A stretch of 64,000 nt of DNA from Lachnospiraceae bacterium (GCA_017626435.1 JAGAIR010000006.1:1-64000), one strand, 5' to 3'; counted from the stretch's first letter, positions 8,653-17,540 are shown. A program made the numbers and translations. The notes: generated by a model not told the origin, from the letters alone.

Positions 8653-8746
8653 ACTGTCACCCTTCTGCGATTCTATGTAACTGCACGGTATTCACAGTTA
8701 CAACAAATATCATTCACAGAATCAGCTTTCCTGACAAATCAAAAAA

Positions 8747-9052
8747 TTAAGCATTGATCTTATCAATCTTAACCTGGGTATAAGCCTGTCTGTGACCATT
8801 TTTCTTATGATATCCAGATTTTCTCTTATATCTGTAAACGATGACTTTCTTTGCCTTGTCTTCCTTTACCACTGTTGCAGAAACTGTTGCGTTTGCCACA
8901 TCTGCGCCAGCCTTCAGGGAACCGTCATTTACAGCCAGAACCTGATCAAATGTAACTGTCTCGCCTGCTTCTTTTGCAAGCTTTTCTACGTTAATGATAT
9001 CACCTTCGGCTACTTTGTACTGCTTTCCACCTGTTGCAATAATTGCGTACAT
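8747..9052 (-). CDS. rplU: 50S ribosomal protein L21
   Basis: This 101-residue ribosomal protein starts [18 protein letters not shown] and contains [21 protein letters not shown] (quoted in part), the rRNA-binding signature of L21. It is first in the L21-Prp-L27-Obg series. A strong promoter and an L21 leader region precede it. The ribosome site GGAGGTG lies 5-6 bases from ATG. Confidence 0.97.
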   Translation of the reverse strand: MYAIIATGGKQYKVAEGDIINVEKLAKEAGETVTFDQVLAVNDGSLKAGADVANATVSATVVKEDKAKKVIVYRYKRKSGYHKKNGHRQAYTQVKIDKINA

Positions 9053-9060
9053 CTTCGCAC

Positions 9061-9136
9061 CTCCTTATCATTACTCGCCAGCTTTGGTATCTGATGGGAA
9101 TCATCAGCATTTACAAAACCTCGCTGAGCGGCACAC
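9061..9136 (-). ncRNA. L21 leader (5' untranslated autoregulatory region)
   Basis: About 85 bases separate the promoter from rplU. The transcript contains GCCGCTCAGCGAGG near its start and the stem CTGATGATTCCCATCAG, located where the L21 leader family occurs in Firmicutes. Assignment rests on position and the visible stem, not on a covariance search. Confidence 0.5.
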
Positions 9137-9142
9137 TAGAGT

Positions 9143-9171
9143 AGTTTATCATTACATTAAAAGCCTGTCAA
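9143..9171 (-). promoter_or_regulatory. SigA promoter of rplU-prp-rpmA-obg
   Basis: On the minus strand the sequence is TTGACA (9166-9171), 17 bases, then TAAACT (9143-9148). This is a near-consensus ribosomal-protein promoter. The -35 lies just beside the end of the traX gene. Confidence 0.8.
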
Positions 9172-9178
9172 CCGGTTT

Positions 9179-9913
9179 TTAAAAATATTTTATCAGACAT
9201 TGGATCCCTAATAATATCAGCAGATGTACCGGATAAAATACATAAAAGAAATATTTAGGAAAACACCCCGGCTTCTGCGGATCATAATGTTCTGTCATAA
9301 CAAGCGAAAACGCGGCAAAAGCCTCCATAAGTCCCTGTGCTGCACAGAGAATGATCACAGAAAAGATTCTCTGTCTGCTCTGATACCGCCCCAGATAGAA
9401 GGCAAGTATCAGCAGAATCCCCCAATAAGAATAATCTGTGCCTAGCAGACAGGCAGAGAAAATCCCTCCCATAACGATCAATAAACATGCCTGGATGCGT
9501 ACCGTTCTCTCTTCCAGCTGCAGTGCTCTTTCTATCAGGAAAATCACTGCCAGCCCAATCACCAATGTGAACAGTACGTTCTGGTTTCTGAAATCACATA
9601 GTTTCCCATATAATGCCAGATCAAAAGGGATTTCTGAAAGCAGGGCAGCCAACAGAAGACGAAAAAGATATTTTTTTCTGTTATGTGTATAATATGCTCC
9701 CTCCACCAGCATGAAACAAACCATTGGAAAAGACAGCCGGCCAGCCAAACGCAAAACATAATATATCAAAGGATAAGGAAGAGACAATATACCAGAGGGT
9801 TCCTGCAAAGGCGGAACCAACATATACCCCACATGATCTGCCAGCATGGTGGCCGCTGCCATCCACTTTAACTGTGCTCTGGAAAAAGTAAACTGTTTTT
9901 TATTTTGAATCAT
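9179..9913 (-). CDS. TraX-family membrane acetyltransferase-like protein
   Basis: The 244-residue polytopic protein belongs to the TraX family, named after the F-plasmid pilin N-acetyltransferase and common as a chromosomal gene in Clostridia. The family start FTFSRAQLKWMAAATMLADHVGYML is present in part, and LRLAGRLSFPMVCFMLVEGAYYTHNRKKYLFRL-type core follows, with about eight hydrophobic segments. No conjugation genes lie nearby, so pilin acetylation is not implied; the likely role is O- or N-acetylation of an envelope component. The ribosome site (ATGAGAAAAAA) is weak. The gene ends at the rplU promoter and runs divergently from the tRNA. Confidence 0.8.
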   Translation of the reverse strand: MIQNKKQFTFSRAQLKWMAAATMLADHVGYMLVPPLQEPSGILSLPYPLIYYVLRLAGRLSFPMVCFMLVEGAYYTHNRKKYLFRLLLAALLSEIPFDLALYGKLCDFRNQNVLFTLVIGLAVIFLIERALQLEERTVRIQACLLIVMGGIFSACLLGTDYSYWGILLILAFYLGRYQSRQRIFSVIILCAAQGLMEAFAAFSLVMTEHYDPQKPGCFPKYFFYVFYPVHLLILLGIQCLIKYF

Positions 9914-10061
9914 TTTTTTCTCATTTCTATTTTTTCACTTAATGTATCATCCACCTTTTTATCATAGCATAGTTCCAAATTTTTTCTACCCACTTTCTCT
10001 TTTATTTACAAGGCTTTTCGACAATTTCCGAAATCTTTTTTTAATTTTTTCAAAAAAACAC

Positions 10062-10090
10062 TTGCATTTTATTTCCATCTAGTGTATAGT
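10062..10090 (+). promoter_or_regulatory. Promoter of tRNA-Glu
   Basis: TTGCAT (10062-10067), 17 bases, TATAGT (10085-10090). It is placed about 40 bases before the mature tRNA, as expected for a monocistronic tRNA gene. Confidence 0.7.
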
Positions 10091-10131
10091 ACCAATTGTT
10101 GACGCGGTCAAGCGGAAGCAAAATATAAAAT

Positions 10132-10203
10132 GGTCTGTTGGTCAAGCGGCTAAGACGTCGCCCTCTCACGGCGAAAACAGGGGTTCGATTCCCCTACAGA
10201 CTG
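10132..10203 (+). tRNA. tRNA-Glu (anticodon CTC)
   Basis: A full cloverleaf can be drawn: acceptor GGTCTGT/ACAGACT, D-arm GTC..GAC, anticodon stem TCGCC/GGCGA with loop CTCTCAC (anticodon CTC at 10165-10167, decoding GAG), and T-arm AGGGG-TTCGATT-CCCCT. The overall pattern matches Firmicute tRNA-Glu. The first pair is G1-U72 with discriminator G73, which is unusual. CCA is not encoded. The gene stands alone with its own promoter and terminator. Confidence 0.93.
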
Positions 10204-10237
10204 CTACTGTTATTGATTTAACAGCCCAACCCGATTT

Positions 10238-10266
10238 ACCTATTGGTTTCAATAGGTATTTTTTTT
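10238..10266 (+). terminator. Terminator of tRNA-Glu
   Basis: ACCTATTG-gttt-CAATAGGT is a perfect 8-bp stem with a 4-base loop, followed by ATTTTTTTT. Confidence 0.88.
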
Positions 10267-10286
10267 ACCACTTTTACGAAAACAAT

Positions 10287-10327
10287 AAAATCCCCAGACT
10301 GTCCCATCCGACGATCCGGGGATTTTT
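10287..10327 (-). terminator. Terminator after the GT-C membrane protein gene
   Basis: On the minus strand AAAAATCCCC...GGGGATTTT brackets a loop of about 22 bases and is followed by ATTGTTTTC. It also reads as a terminator on the plus strand (GGGGATTTTT), so it may act in both directions between the converging tRNA and minus-strand transcripts. Confidence 0.65.
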
Positions 10328-10336
10328 CTTATTGCA

Positions 10337-11884
10337 TCACCGTGCTATCTCATTCTCATTTTTCCAGCTCGCTCTCAGCCAGGTCCAAAAACTAAACATC
10401 TTCTCTTCCAGATAAGATATTCCCAGCACTGCTGCAATCAACATCACGGAGAGATAATTAGAGAAATAACGCCCGGAAGTCTCCCACAGCATCAAAAACA
10501 GCCAGATTCCAAAGAACGCAAGCCAGATGGCAGTTTCTTTTCCCGCTGCCACTCCCCGCCTGCACATACTCTCCAGTACACCAGCAAGCATCAGCACCAT
10601 GATCATCACAAAAAATCCCAGACATACGGTTCTATATTGTTTATAATTTTTACCTGCATATAATATCCAGTCATGCAGTCCTGTTTCATTGACCGGACCA
10701 TCATCCAGAAAATCAGACAGGGCATAGGTTCCATCCCCGAAATCCCGGATGGTTTTTGCTTTCCACAGGTTCATTACCCCTTGTACTCCCATCTCGCGGT
10801 ATCTTCTGATCACTTCTTCCTTAATAGCATGATCCCGTTCCTCCGGATCATCAAATGACCTGGAAAACTCATAGTCTTCCGGATTGTAATATCCATCTCC
10901 CTTTGCCCCCATCATAACCCAGTGAAGATACGGTGTATTCTGCTTCTCAGCCTGTGTCCTGTCCAGCAGGGACGGATACACCATGCGGTTCACCAGAGCA
11001 AATATACCAGCGATCACCAAAATATGGATTCCTATCATGAGCAGACAATTTTTCCAGCTATCCTTCAAAAGCATTTCAATGGTAACAGCAATCACAATGA
11101 TCAATACCGTAAATTTTATCTCCATTCCAACAGCCGCAACCAGAGACATTGCAAGATACCAGCCTATTCTTTTTTTCCAGGAAGACGCCTCCCTGGAATA
11201 TAAATAGAAAAGGTAAAACAGAGCCGGAGCAGCCATTGATATAACATCCGTATAAAAGGTTGCTGCAGCAAAATATAACGGCAGACAAAAAAGCATGAGG
11301 ACCATGGATACAACAGCATATTCGGAACCCAACAGCTTTTTACAAATCCAGATCACAGAAAAACGCATAACCGTCAAAGAGACACTTCCTGCAATGACAC
11401 CCACAAAAAAATAGTCCACACTGCTTCCAGACAGCGTCTTGGCAATCCCAAATAAAATCCGGAAAAATGTCAGCAGACCAAGATTATTGGGAAAATAATA
11501 GAAATAGTCCTGATAAGCGGCAATATTTCCATTCTCCACCCAGGAAACCGCTCCTCCATATACCGCATCCAGATCAAAAGTCGGTGTATACCGCAACACA
11601 TTTCCTATCATAATCTGCAGGACAAATAAAATAAACAGATATCCTACTGTCATTTTCCAACAATGCTTTTCTATTGTTTCCCGGTATTTCCGGGCAATCT
11701 GCCTGGTCACCATCAGACAGGTTAAGCCTGCAGCCAGCAATACCAGCAGCCAGAGCTTATTTGCCTGATTATCTGCACCATTTATATACGCTTCAAACGC
11801 AACAAAAGCGATACAGAGCAGAAACAGCCACTTCACGGTGTAGGTTCCTATTCTTCTTCCCATACTGATCCTATTTTCTTTCAT
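10337..11884 (-). CDS. GT-C (GT39-like) membrane glycosyltransferase
   Basis: The protein is about 515 residues with 11-13 hydrophobic segments. An acidic FDLDAVYGGA motif lies in the first large extracytoplasmic loop, the hallmark position of the catalytic Asp in GT-C enzymes that use polyprenyl-phosphate sugars. A soluble region (residues ~320-400) precedes the last helices. Such enzymes glycosylate wall polymers, lipids or exported proteins on the outer face of the membrane. ATG at 11884 is preferred over the upstream TTG at 11905 because GTGGGAAAAAGC gives a better-spaced ribosome site. It follows the amidase gene by about 70 bases. Confidence 0.72.
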   Translation of the reverse strand: MKENRISMGRRIGTYTVKWLFLLCIAFVAFEAYINGADNQANKLWLLVLLAAGLTCLMVTRQIARKYRETIEKHCWKMTVGYLFILFVLQIMIGNVLRYTPTFDLDAVYGGAVSWVENGNIAAYQDYFYYFPNNLGLLTFFRILFGIAKTLSGSSVDYFFVGVIAGSVSLTVMRFSVIWICKKLLGSEYAVVSMVLMLFCLPLYFAAATFYTDVISMAAPALFYLFYLYSREASSWKKRIGWYLAMSLVAAVGMEIKFTVLIIVIAVTIEMLLKDSWKNCLLMIGIHILVIAGIFALVNRMVYPSLLDRTQAEKQNTPYLHWVMMGAKGDGYYNPEDYEFSRSFDDPEERDHAIKEEVIRRYREMGVQGVMNLWKAKTIRDFGDGTYALSDFLDDGPVNETGLHDWILYAGKNYKQYRTVCLGFFVMIMVLMLAGVLESMCRRGVAAGKETAIWLAFFGIWLFLMLWETSGRYFSNYLSVMLIAAVLGISYLEEKMFSFWTWLRASWKNENEIAR

Positions 11885-11954
11885 GCTTTTTCCCACTCTT
11901 TCCAATGATTTTTTTATTTACTTTTCGCTCCATGGTGCAGTTTTTGGTATCAGT

Positions 11955-12701
11955 CTACTTAAAATAAGCATCAATTCCATCTGCGATTCCCTTTGCCATT
12001 TTTTTCTGGAAATTTGTTCCCTGCATCAGCCTGTCTTCTGACGGATTACTTAGAAATCCCAGTTCGATGAGACTGACAGGTATCTTACTCCAATTGGTTC
12101 CAGTCAGATCATCCCGCTGGGACAATCCTCTGTTACGGATTCCGGTGGCACGGCAATACCTGCGAAGCAGACACTCTGAAAGTCTTTTTGATGACTTGCT
12201 GAGTGTTCCGACATAAGGGTTGTTTACAGAAGGATACAAAGCAGAAGCCCCTCTCACACTGGAAGAGGAAGAACCATCTGCATGAATACGTATGTAAATG
12301 TCTGCACCACTTTTATTTGCTATCTGCGCTCGTTTCTTATTACTGATATTTACATGATTGCCGGTACGTATCATAACCACCTCATAGCCCCTGGCAAGAA
12401 GCTCCTTGCGCAGCTTTTTGGCAACCTGAAGGTTTAATTTATATTCCGGGGTCCCTGTTGCCGTCCCTACCGCACCGCCGGCTACCTTTATTTTCTTCAC
12501 GGAGGCCCCTGGTCCCATTGGTTCTTTTCCATTGTCACCGACCGCCTGATGTCCTGCATCAATGGCAATCCGTTTCACAGAAGTCTCTTTCTTGGGGATT
12601 GTTTTGGCACTGCAATATCCAGAAACCGTTCCATCCCAAAGCAAAAACAGAAACAAAAGCCAACATAAAATATTTTTTCTAAAAAAACCGTTCTTTTTCA
12701 T
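11955..12701 (-). CDS. N-acetylmuramoyl-L-alanine amidase (Amidase_3), secreted
   Basis: The 248-residue zinc amidase cleaves the bond between muramic acid and L-Ala in peptidoglycan. Residues 1-32 form a signal peptide or anchor. The catalytic domain fills the rest: His51 (AIDAGHQ), Glu87 (TPEYKLN), His140 (IRIHADGS) and the C-terminal catalytic Glu in SLIELGFLSN. No binding repeats are attached, so localisation relies on the catalytic domain or partners. It lies between lepB and the GT-C gene; a terminator after lepB suggests partly separate expression. Confidence 0.93.
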   Translation of the reverse strand: MKKNGFFRKNILCWLLFLFLLWDGTVSGYCSAKTIPKKETSVKRIAIDAGHQAVGDNGKEPMGPGASVKKIKVAGGAVGTATGTPEYKLNLQVAKKLRKELLARGYEVVMIRTGNHVNISNKKRAQIANKSGADIYIRIHADGSSSSSVRGASALYPSVNNPYVGTLSKSSKRLSECLLRRYCRATGIRNRGLSQRDDLTGTNWSKIPVSLIELGFLSNPSEDRLMQGTNFQKKMAKGIADGIDAYFK

Positions 12702-12767
12702 CTCTTTTCATCCTCGTTTCACATTCCACCAAATCTTTCTCATGCCTCAGCCTGACGACAGGAACAG

Positions 12768-12802
12768 AAAAGGACAATTATGCATTGATAACTGTCCTTT
12801 TT
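12768..12802 (-). terminator. Terminator after lepB
   Basis: On the minus strand GGACAGTTAT-6 nt-ATAATTGTCC (one G-U pair) is followed by TTTTCTG. It separates lepB from the amidase gene. Confidence 0.75.
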
Positions 12803-12805
12803 TCA

Positions 12806-13444
12806 TCATTCAAATGTACCAAATTTTGACAACGGATAAATACGAAGAATAGCCTTTCCTGCAATTTTATCCTTACTGACCGGTCCAACTTCCGGATACC
12901 GGCTGTCCTCGCTGACGGCACGGTTGTCACCCAACACAAAGAATTCATCGTCTCCCAGTTTTAAAGGCTCCTGGGCAATTCCTGATTTTGTCATAGGATC
13001 TTTTCCAAAATCCTCTTCCAATACCTTCCCGTCAATATAAATAGTGTCTCCAATAATCTGTATCGTTTCTCCTGGCAGGCCGATCACTCTCTTAATATAA
13101 TAATCTTTATTCTCCTTGCCATGTGGGTAAAAGACAATAACATCAAAACGCTTTGGATCTGTAAAATGATACGACACCTTTTCCACGAGAAGATTGTCTT
13201 CATCCTGCAGTGTATTTTCCATAGAATACCCATCTACAATCGTCCTCTGGATAACATATTTCGGTACAAAAGAAATGCAAAGTACGATGATTACTGCATA
13301 GATCGCCAGTTCAACCAGTGCATTCCGAATCTTCTGTCCTTTTGTCATTTCCTTTTCGTCCTTCTCCGAATCCTGCGATTCATTCTCGGTCAGCGTGTCT
13401 TCTTTTGCGCTGTCCTCCTCAAAACCTGTGGTTTCCTTTTCCAT
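12806..13444 (-). CDS. lepB: Signal peptidase I
   Basis: The 212-residue type I signal peptidase removes signal peptides of exported proteins, plausibly including the subtilase and amidase of this window. A 40-residue, very acidic cytoplasmic tail comes first, then one transmembrane helix (~44-61). The catalytic Ser74 lies in DGYSMENTL and the general base Lys119 in YYIKRVIGLPGE. The box GDNRAVSEDSR closes the active site. The Gram-positive single-helix architecture is clear. Confidence 0.95.
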   Translation of the reverse strand: MEKETTGFEEDSAKEDTLTENESQDSEKDEKEMTKGQKIRNALVELAIYAVIIVLCISFVPKYVIQRTIVDGYSMENTLQDEDNLLVEKVSYHFTDPKRFDVIVFYPHGKENKDYYIKRVIGLPGETIQIIGDTIYIDGKVLEEDFGKDPMTKSGIAQEPLKLGDDEFFVLGDNRAVSEDSRYPEVGPVSKDKIAGKAILRIYPLSKFGTFE

Positions 13445-13473
13445 GATAAACTTCCTTCCTTAACCTGCAGCAA

Positions 13474-13791
13474 TTATTCCTCTGATATTGAAATAAACTC
13501 CTGTGCCTCTTCTGCTTTTCTGGCAGCTTCTTCTGCCTTCTTTGCTTCTACCTCTGCTGCTTCTTCTTCGCTGAGAATACGAATCTTGGAATTGCTCAAT
13601 TCATCAATGGCAACAGACAACGGTTTCGGACAATCTGGTGTCACCAAAGGCTCTACTCCGTCAATCAGCTGACGTGCTCTCTTGGATGTAGCAAGTACAA
13701 TAGAATAACGGCTGTTGACTACCGGAGCCTCTCCGCTTTCTACTTCACTATTTACCAATTTCATTAAGTCCGTATACGATGGATGTAACAT
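13474..13791 (-). CDS. rpoZ: RNA polymerase omega subunit
   Basis: The 105-residue protein begins MLHPSYTDLMKLVNSEVESGE and has the omega core NSRYSIVLATSKRARQLIDG (quoted to 20), which clamps the beta-prime subunit. The tail is rich in Glu, Ala and Lys and probably disordered. It follows gmk, the usual yicC-remA-gmk-rpoZ order of Firmicutes. A 114-base gap upstream shows no clear terminator. Confidence 0.95.
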   Translation of the reverse strand: MLHPSYTDLMKLVNSEVESGEAPVVNSRYSIVLATSKRARQLIDGVEPLVTPDCPKPLSVAIDELSNSKIRILSEEEAAEVEAKKAEEAARKAEEAQEFISISEE

Positions 13792-13905
13792 AATATTCCC
13801 CTTTCACACTCTTAATTTATAATCCAATTACCGTATCCTATACGATAACCGAAAAAACAAAAATTAGCAACCTCTTTCCAGTAAATTCACATTTTCTTCA
13901 TGAAA

Positions 13906-14523
13906 TCACCAGTTAGCAAATTCCTTTGTAATGTTCTCGATCAGCTCTGTCTGGTTTTCCCTCTTATCATGTAAGGACTGAATCAGTGCATGGATCCTCT
14001 CAACACACTGTTCCAGATCATCATTGACTACGATATAGTCATATTCTGACAGATAGGAACACTCTTCCTTTGCTCTTGCCAGACGCTTGAGAATAACCTC
14101 TTCCGTCTCTGTACCACGATTGCGCAGTCTGTTTTCCAGCTCTTCAGCAGAAGGAGGGGTCAGAAAAATCAGATTGACTTCCGGAATCACCTCACGCACA
14201 TGAAGTGCCCCCTGCATTTCTATCTCCAATATCACATCCGTTCCCTGTTCCAGCTGCTGCATCACATATTCCTTTGGGGTCCCATAATAGTTATCTACAT
14301 AGGAAGCATATTCAATCAACTGTTTTTTTGCAATCATATCTTCAAACTCTTCTTTTGTTTTAAAAAAATACTCCCTGCCATCTTCTTCTCCATTTCGTGG
14401 TAAACGGGTGGTTGCAGAAATAGACAACCCATATTGATATTTTCTTACCAGTTCCTTTACCACAGTCCCCTTACCGGCACCGGAAAAGCCTGAAATCACA
14501 GTAAGTACACCCTTCTCTGACAT
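13906..14523 (-). CDS. gmk: Guanylate kinase
   Basis: The 205-residue kinase converts GMP and ATP to GDP and ADP. The P-loop GFSGAGKGT (residues 12-20) is at the N-terminus. The GMP-binding segment SATTRLPRNGEEDGREYFF and the YASYVDNYYGTPK segment follow. Length and motifs are canonical. It starts 3 bases after the remA stop. Confidence 0.96.
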   Translation of the reverse strand: MSEKGVLTVISGFSGAGKGTVVKELVRKYQYGLSISATTRLPRNGEEDGREYFFKTKEEFEDMIAKKQLIEYASYVDNYYGTPKEYVMQQLEQGTDVILEIEMQGALHVREVIPEVNLIFLTPPSAEELENRLRNRGTETEEVILKRLARAKEECSYLSEYDYIVVNDDLEQCVERIHALIQSLHDKRENQTELIENITKEFANW

Positions 14524-14526
14524 TTC

Positions 14527-14781
14527 TTATTCCCCTCTCTCTACAATCGTGTTATCATTCACTCTGCTCTCAATCGTCTCCGGCAGCAGAGCAGATAATA
14601 CAATATGACCACTGTCCATGACAAGAATACATTTCGTCTTTCTTCCACAGGTGGCATCTACAGCCAGTCCGCTGTCTTTGGCATTCTGCACCATACGCTT
14701 GATCGGAGCGGCCTCAGCGTGGATAATACTGATTACCTTATCCATATTTACTACATTTCCATAACCTATATTTACCAGCAT
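14527..14781 (-). CDS. remA: Extracellular matrix regulator RemA (DUF370)
   Basis: An 84-residue DNA-binding protein homologous to Bacillus subtilis RemA, which activates biofilm-matrix and osmoprotection genes. The start is placed at ATG 14781 (MLVNIGYGNVVNMDKVI), which has GGAGG seven bases upstream. A longer frame reaching to 14844 begins with TTG inside yicC and lacks a ribosome site. In many Clostridia this gene lies between yicC and gmk regardless of biofilm ability, as here. The core GRKTKCILVMDSGHIVLSALLPETI is typical. Confidence 0.9.
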   Translation of the reverse strand: MLVNIGYGNVVNMDKVISIIHAEAAPIKRMVQNAKDSGLAVDATCGRKTKCILVMDSGHIVLSALLPETIESRVNDNTIVERGE

Positions 14782-14806
14782 TGTTACTGCCTCCTGCAAC
14801 TGCTCA

Positions 14807-15685
14807 CTACTCAATATTCTGAATCTGCTCCCTGACTTTTTCAATTTCTGTTTTTAAGTCAATGGCTGTGTTGGACAGCTCACGGTCATTTGCCTTTGAT
14901 AAGATCGTATTCGCTTCCCTGTTCATCTCCTGGGCAATAAAATCCAGCTTGCGTCCAATCGATTCTTCCAGTGAAAGAGTATCCCGCATATTCTTGATAT
15001 GGCTTCGCAGACGGACTGTTTCCTCATCCACGCAAACCTTATCGGCATATACCGTAATCTCCGTAGCCAGGATACTTTCATCCACCTTGGTATCACCTAA
15101 AAGCTCTGTCACCTTATCGGTAATCTTCTGACGGTACTCCTGAAGCATCTGCGGAGAGCGCTCTTCCACTACTGCTACCAGATTTTCAATCAGATCCAGC
15201 TTTTCCAGCAGATCCTTTTTCAGATGCTCCCCTTCCTTTTCTCTTGCCTGGGAAAATTTCTCTGCCGCCCTTCTTAAGGTGTCTTCCAAAACAGGATACA
15301 GCACAGAATCATCTATATTTTCCTCTTCCAGAGAAACCACCTCCGGGAAACGGATCAGAGAGGCTGCTGTAATAGAGGTTTCAATACCAAATTCCTCAGA
15401 TGCTTTCTTTATGGCATCCATATATCCCCTTGCTACACTCTCGTGATAATTGATTTTTGTCTTCTGACCAGCATATTCTTCGTAAGTAATATAAATATCT
15501 ATCTTGCCCCTGGCAGCATATTCCTTGATGATCGTGCGGATATTGCTTTCAAAGGCGTTTAATTTCTTTGGAAGTTTTATGCCAATATCACAGTACCGGT
15601 GGTTCACTGCTTTCATCTCTACTGCCAGCTTATATTCCTGCGTTACAGATTCATAACGGCCAAATCCAGTCATACTTTTTATCAT
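14807..15685 (-). CDS. yicC: YicC/YloC-family endoribonuclease
   Basis: A 292-residue YicC/YloC protein; homologues are endoribonucleases involved in RNA turnover. The N-terminus MIKSMTGFGRYE is the family signature and fixes the start at 15685, with GGAGG five bases upstream; a TTG at 15697 lies inside the ribosome site. The C-terminal DUF1732 region includes LDFIAQEMNREANTILSKAN, the family's conserved acidic motif. First gene of the yicC-remA-gmk-rpoZ operon. Confidence 0.93.
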   Translation of the reverse strand: MIKSMTGFGRYESVTQEYKLAVEMKAVNHRYCDIGIKLPKKLNAFESNIRTIIKEYAARGKIDIYITYEEYAGQKTKINYHESVARGYMDAIKKASEEFGIETSITAASLIRFPEVVSLEEENIDDSVLYPVLEDTLRRAAEKFSQAREKEGEHLKKDLLEKLDLIENLVAVVEERSPQMLQEYRQKITDKVTELLGDTKVDESILATEITVYADKVCVDEETVRLRSHIKNMRDTLSLEESIGRKLDFIAQEMNREANTILSKANDRELSNTAIDLKTEIEKVREQIQNIE

Positions 15686-15727
15686 AGCAACCTCCAAACA
15701 ATAATCTTTCCTGTTTACAATCGATTC

Positions 15728-15756
15728 ATTATATAAAAAACTCTGCCATTAGTCAA
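15728..15756 (-). promoter_or_regulatory. SigA promoter of yicC-remA-gmk-rpoZ
   Basis: On the minus strand TTGACT (15751-15756), 17 bases, TATAAT (15728-15733). The -35 box overlaps the stop region of the upstream permease gene. Confidence 0.8.
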
Positions 15757-17284
15757 GTGATCCCTCTTTTTCCATATCGTCTTCTGATACTGTTTCCGGT
15801 TCTGTTTTTTCTATGTTTTTCACCATCTGTTTCTGTATCTGGTTTTGAGAGAGAATCGACGTTAGAGTGATTTTTTCTTCCGATTTTCTCCTTTCACTGG
15901 CACTATGCAGTTCTTTCCTGGTAAATCTTTCATAATGAGCATGTCCTTTGGAATCGATCCTGATCTTTTTTAAATTAACATAAGACATGGTATCCATCTG
16001 TAATTTCTTTTTGTGCAGCCGAAATTCAATATAATCCTTCAGAAGCCTGTAGATAACAGCAAAAAACGGAACACCCACCAGCATCCCAGCAATGCCCCAC
16101 ATGCCGCCAAACAACAAAATCGCAAACAGGACCCAGAAAGCAGTCAGTCCTGTGGACTCTCCTAAAATAGCAGGACCAATAACATTTCCATCCAACTGCT
16201 GCAATATGACAATTAATACAACGAAATAAAAACACTGTACCGGATTGACCAGCAGAATCAAAAAGGCACTTGGCACCGCTCCAATATATGGACCAAACAC
16301 TGGAATCACATTGGTCACCCCGACAATCACGCTGACCAGAAGGGCATAGGGAAGTTTTAATATCCACATAGCAAGAAAACAAATCATTCCAATAATCGTA
16401 GAATCCACTATTTTACCGGAAATAAATCCACTGAACATATCATTGGTGATCCGTCCATAATGCAGAATGACATCTGCCTGTTTTTTACCAAAAATACTAT
16501 ATATCATCTTTTTACACTGTGCCAGGAAAGTCTCCTTGCCACTCAGAAGATACACGGCAACGATACAGCCAATAAACAGATTATACAGAACTCCCAGAAC
16601 ATTCATCAGACCATTGGCAAACCGGAACGCAAAGGAATTGACATTGGGAAGCACCTCTGCCTGCAGCCACGGAAACAGTTCATTCTGTATCCAGTCATCA
16701 AACATCTTTGTAGCTTCCAATACAACGTCCTGCATTTTATCCGCCAGATAAGGGTTATTCTGAATCCGCTCTACCATCATCTGATAATAGCGGTCTACCT
16801 GGCTTGGCAAAGTATTGACCAGAGAACCAATGCTGGTAATCAGTTGTGGGACAATCATCCAGATCAGGACAAGAATGATCAGTATACCGGATATCATAGC
16901 CAACGCAATGCTGATCCCATAAGAAATCTTTTGCATACGCTTTGACAGTTTTTTTCCTTTCCGGCACAACAGACTTTCTAAAAGCTTCTGATAAAATTTC
17001 ATCAGCGGATTCAGCAGATAAGCGATCACCGCACCATACAAAACCGGTTTGACCAGTGCAATTCCATAGGAAAGTCCCTGAAACAAATAAGAAATGTCAG
17101 AGATAAAATAAAAAATCAAAATGCCACAGATGATCACCAGCAAAAGTCCGAACCAATTTCCAAAAAGCCGTTGCAGCCCTCTTCCCTTATCGTCTGTCTG
17201 ATAGGAAGATTCCCTTTCTGCCACATCCTCTACTGTCCATTTTTCTTCCTGCAATGCTTTTTCCTCTGCTATCTTTTCTTCCAT
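15749..17284 (-). CDS. AI-2E family permease (first paralogue)
   Basis: A 511-residue AI-2E-family (UPF0118, TqsA/YdgG-like) membrane protein with about eight hydrophobic segments. Transport specificity varies across the family and includes Na+(Li+)/H+ exchange, so an autoinducer substrate should not be assumed. The hallmark GVTNVIPVFGPYIGAVPSAF and LQQLDGNVIGPAILGESTGL (20 residues each) are present. A charged cytoplasmic N-terminus (~45 residues) and a long hydrophilic C-terminus (~80) flank the membrane part. A second, shorter paralogue lies at 44843-46024. Confidence 0.9.
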   Translation of the reverse strand: MEEKIAEEKALQEEKWTVEDVAERESSYQTDDKGRGLQRLFGNWFGLLLVIICGILIFYFISDISYLFQGLSYGIALVKPVLYGAVIAYLLNPLMKFYQKLLESLLCRKGKKLSKRMQKISYGISIALAMISGILIILVLIWMIVPQLITSIGSLVNTLPSQVDRYYQMMVERIQNNPYLADKMQDVVLEATKMFDDWIQNELFPWLQAEVLPNVNSFAFRFANGLMNVLGVLYNLFIGCIVAVYLLSGKETFLAQCKKMIYSIFGKKQADVILHYGRITNDMFSGFISGKIVDSTIIGMICFLAMWILKLPYALLVSVIVGVTNVIPVFGPYIGAVPSAFLILLVNPVQCFYFVVLIVILQQLDGNVIGPAILGESTGLTAFWVLFAILLFGGMWGIAGMLVGVPFFAVIYRLLKDYIEFRLHKKKLQMDTMSYVNLKKIRIDSKGHAHYERFTRKELHSASERRKSEEKITLTSILSQNQIQKQMVKNIEKTEPETVSEDDMEKEGSLD

Positions 17285-17314
17285 GCTTTTTCTGCCATCT
17301 GCCTTTCTAACATC

Positions 17315-17340
17315 TATAGTATCTTCAACAAAATACTATA
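17315..17340. repeat. Inverted repeat in the leader of the AI-2E permease
   Basis: TATAGTAT and ATACTATA form a perfect 8-bp inverted repeat around a 10-base loop, about 30 bases upstream of the permease start. It may be an operator or an mRNA stem. A TATAAT-like box lies farther upstream but with a poor -35. The bases from here to 17510 show no gene. Confidence 0.45.
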
Positions 17341-17511
17341 AAGATCTCTTTTTCTTACATATTATATATGATATCTGATTTATACTGAAAAAGCAAGAAA
17401 CCCATTTTTTCCCAGGCTATCTCATTTCATTTTTATCTGTACTTTCATTTGTTTTCTAGATTTCCACAAACAAATGAAAAAAATAGGTTTGAAAAAAATG
17501 TAAAAAAGGGC

Positions 17512-17540
17512 TTTTCAAATGAAATGAAATGTGATATATT
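17512..17540 (+). promoter_or_regulatory. Candidate promoter of glnN
   Basis: TTTTCA (17512-17517), 17 bases, TATATT (17535-17540). The -35 is weak, which would fit an activated or regulated promoter. The TTGCAGTTGGTAA element at 17543-17555 follows directly and has a close copy in the gltB promoter. Confidence 0.5.

Noticed and set aside
9179..9913. TraX-like gene as evidence of a conjugative element
   Set aside because: No other transfer genes, integrase or repeats flank it; chromosomal TraX-family genes are common in Clostridia.
15749..17284. Quorum-sensing (AI-2) export function
   Set aside because: The family name alone does not support it; many AI-2E family members have ion-exchange or unknown functions, and no luxS or lsr genes are nearby.
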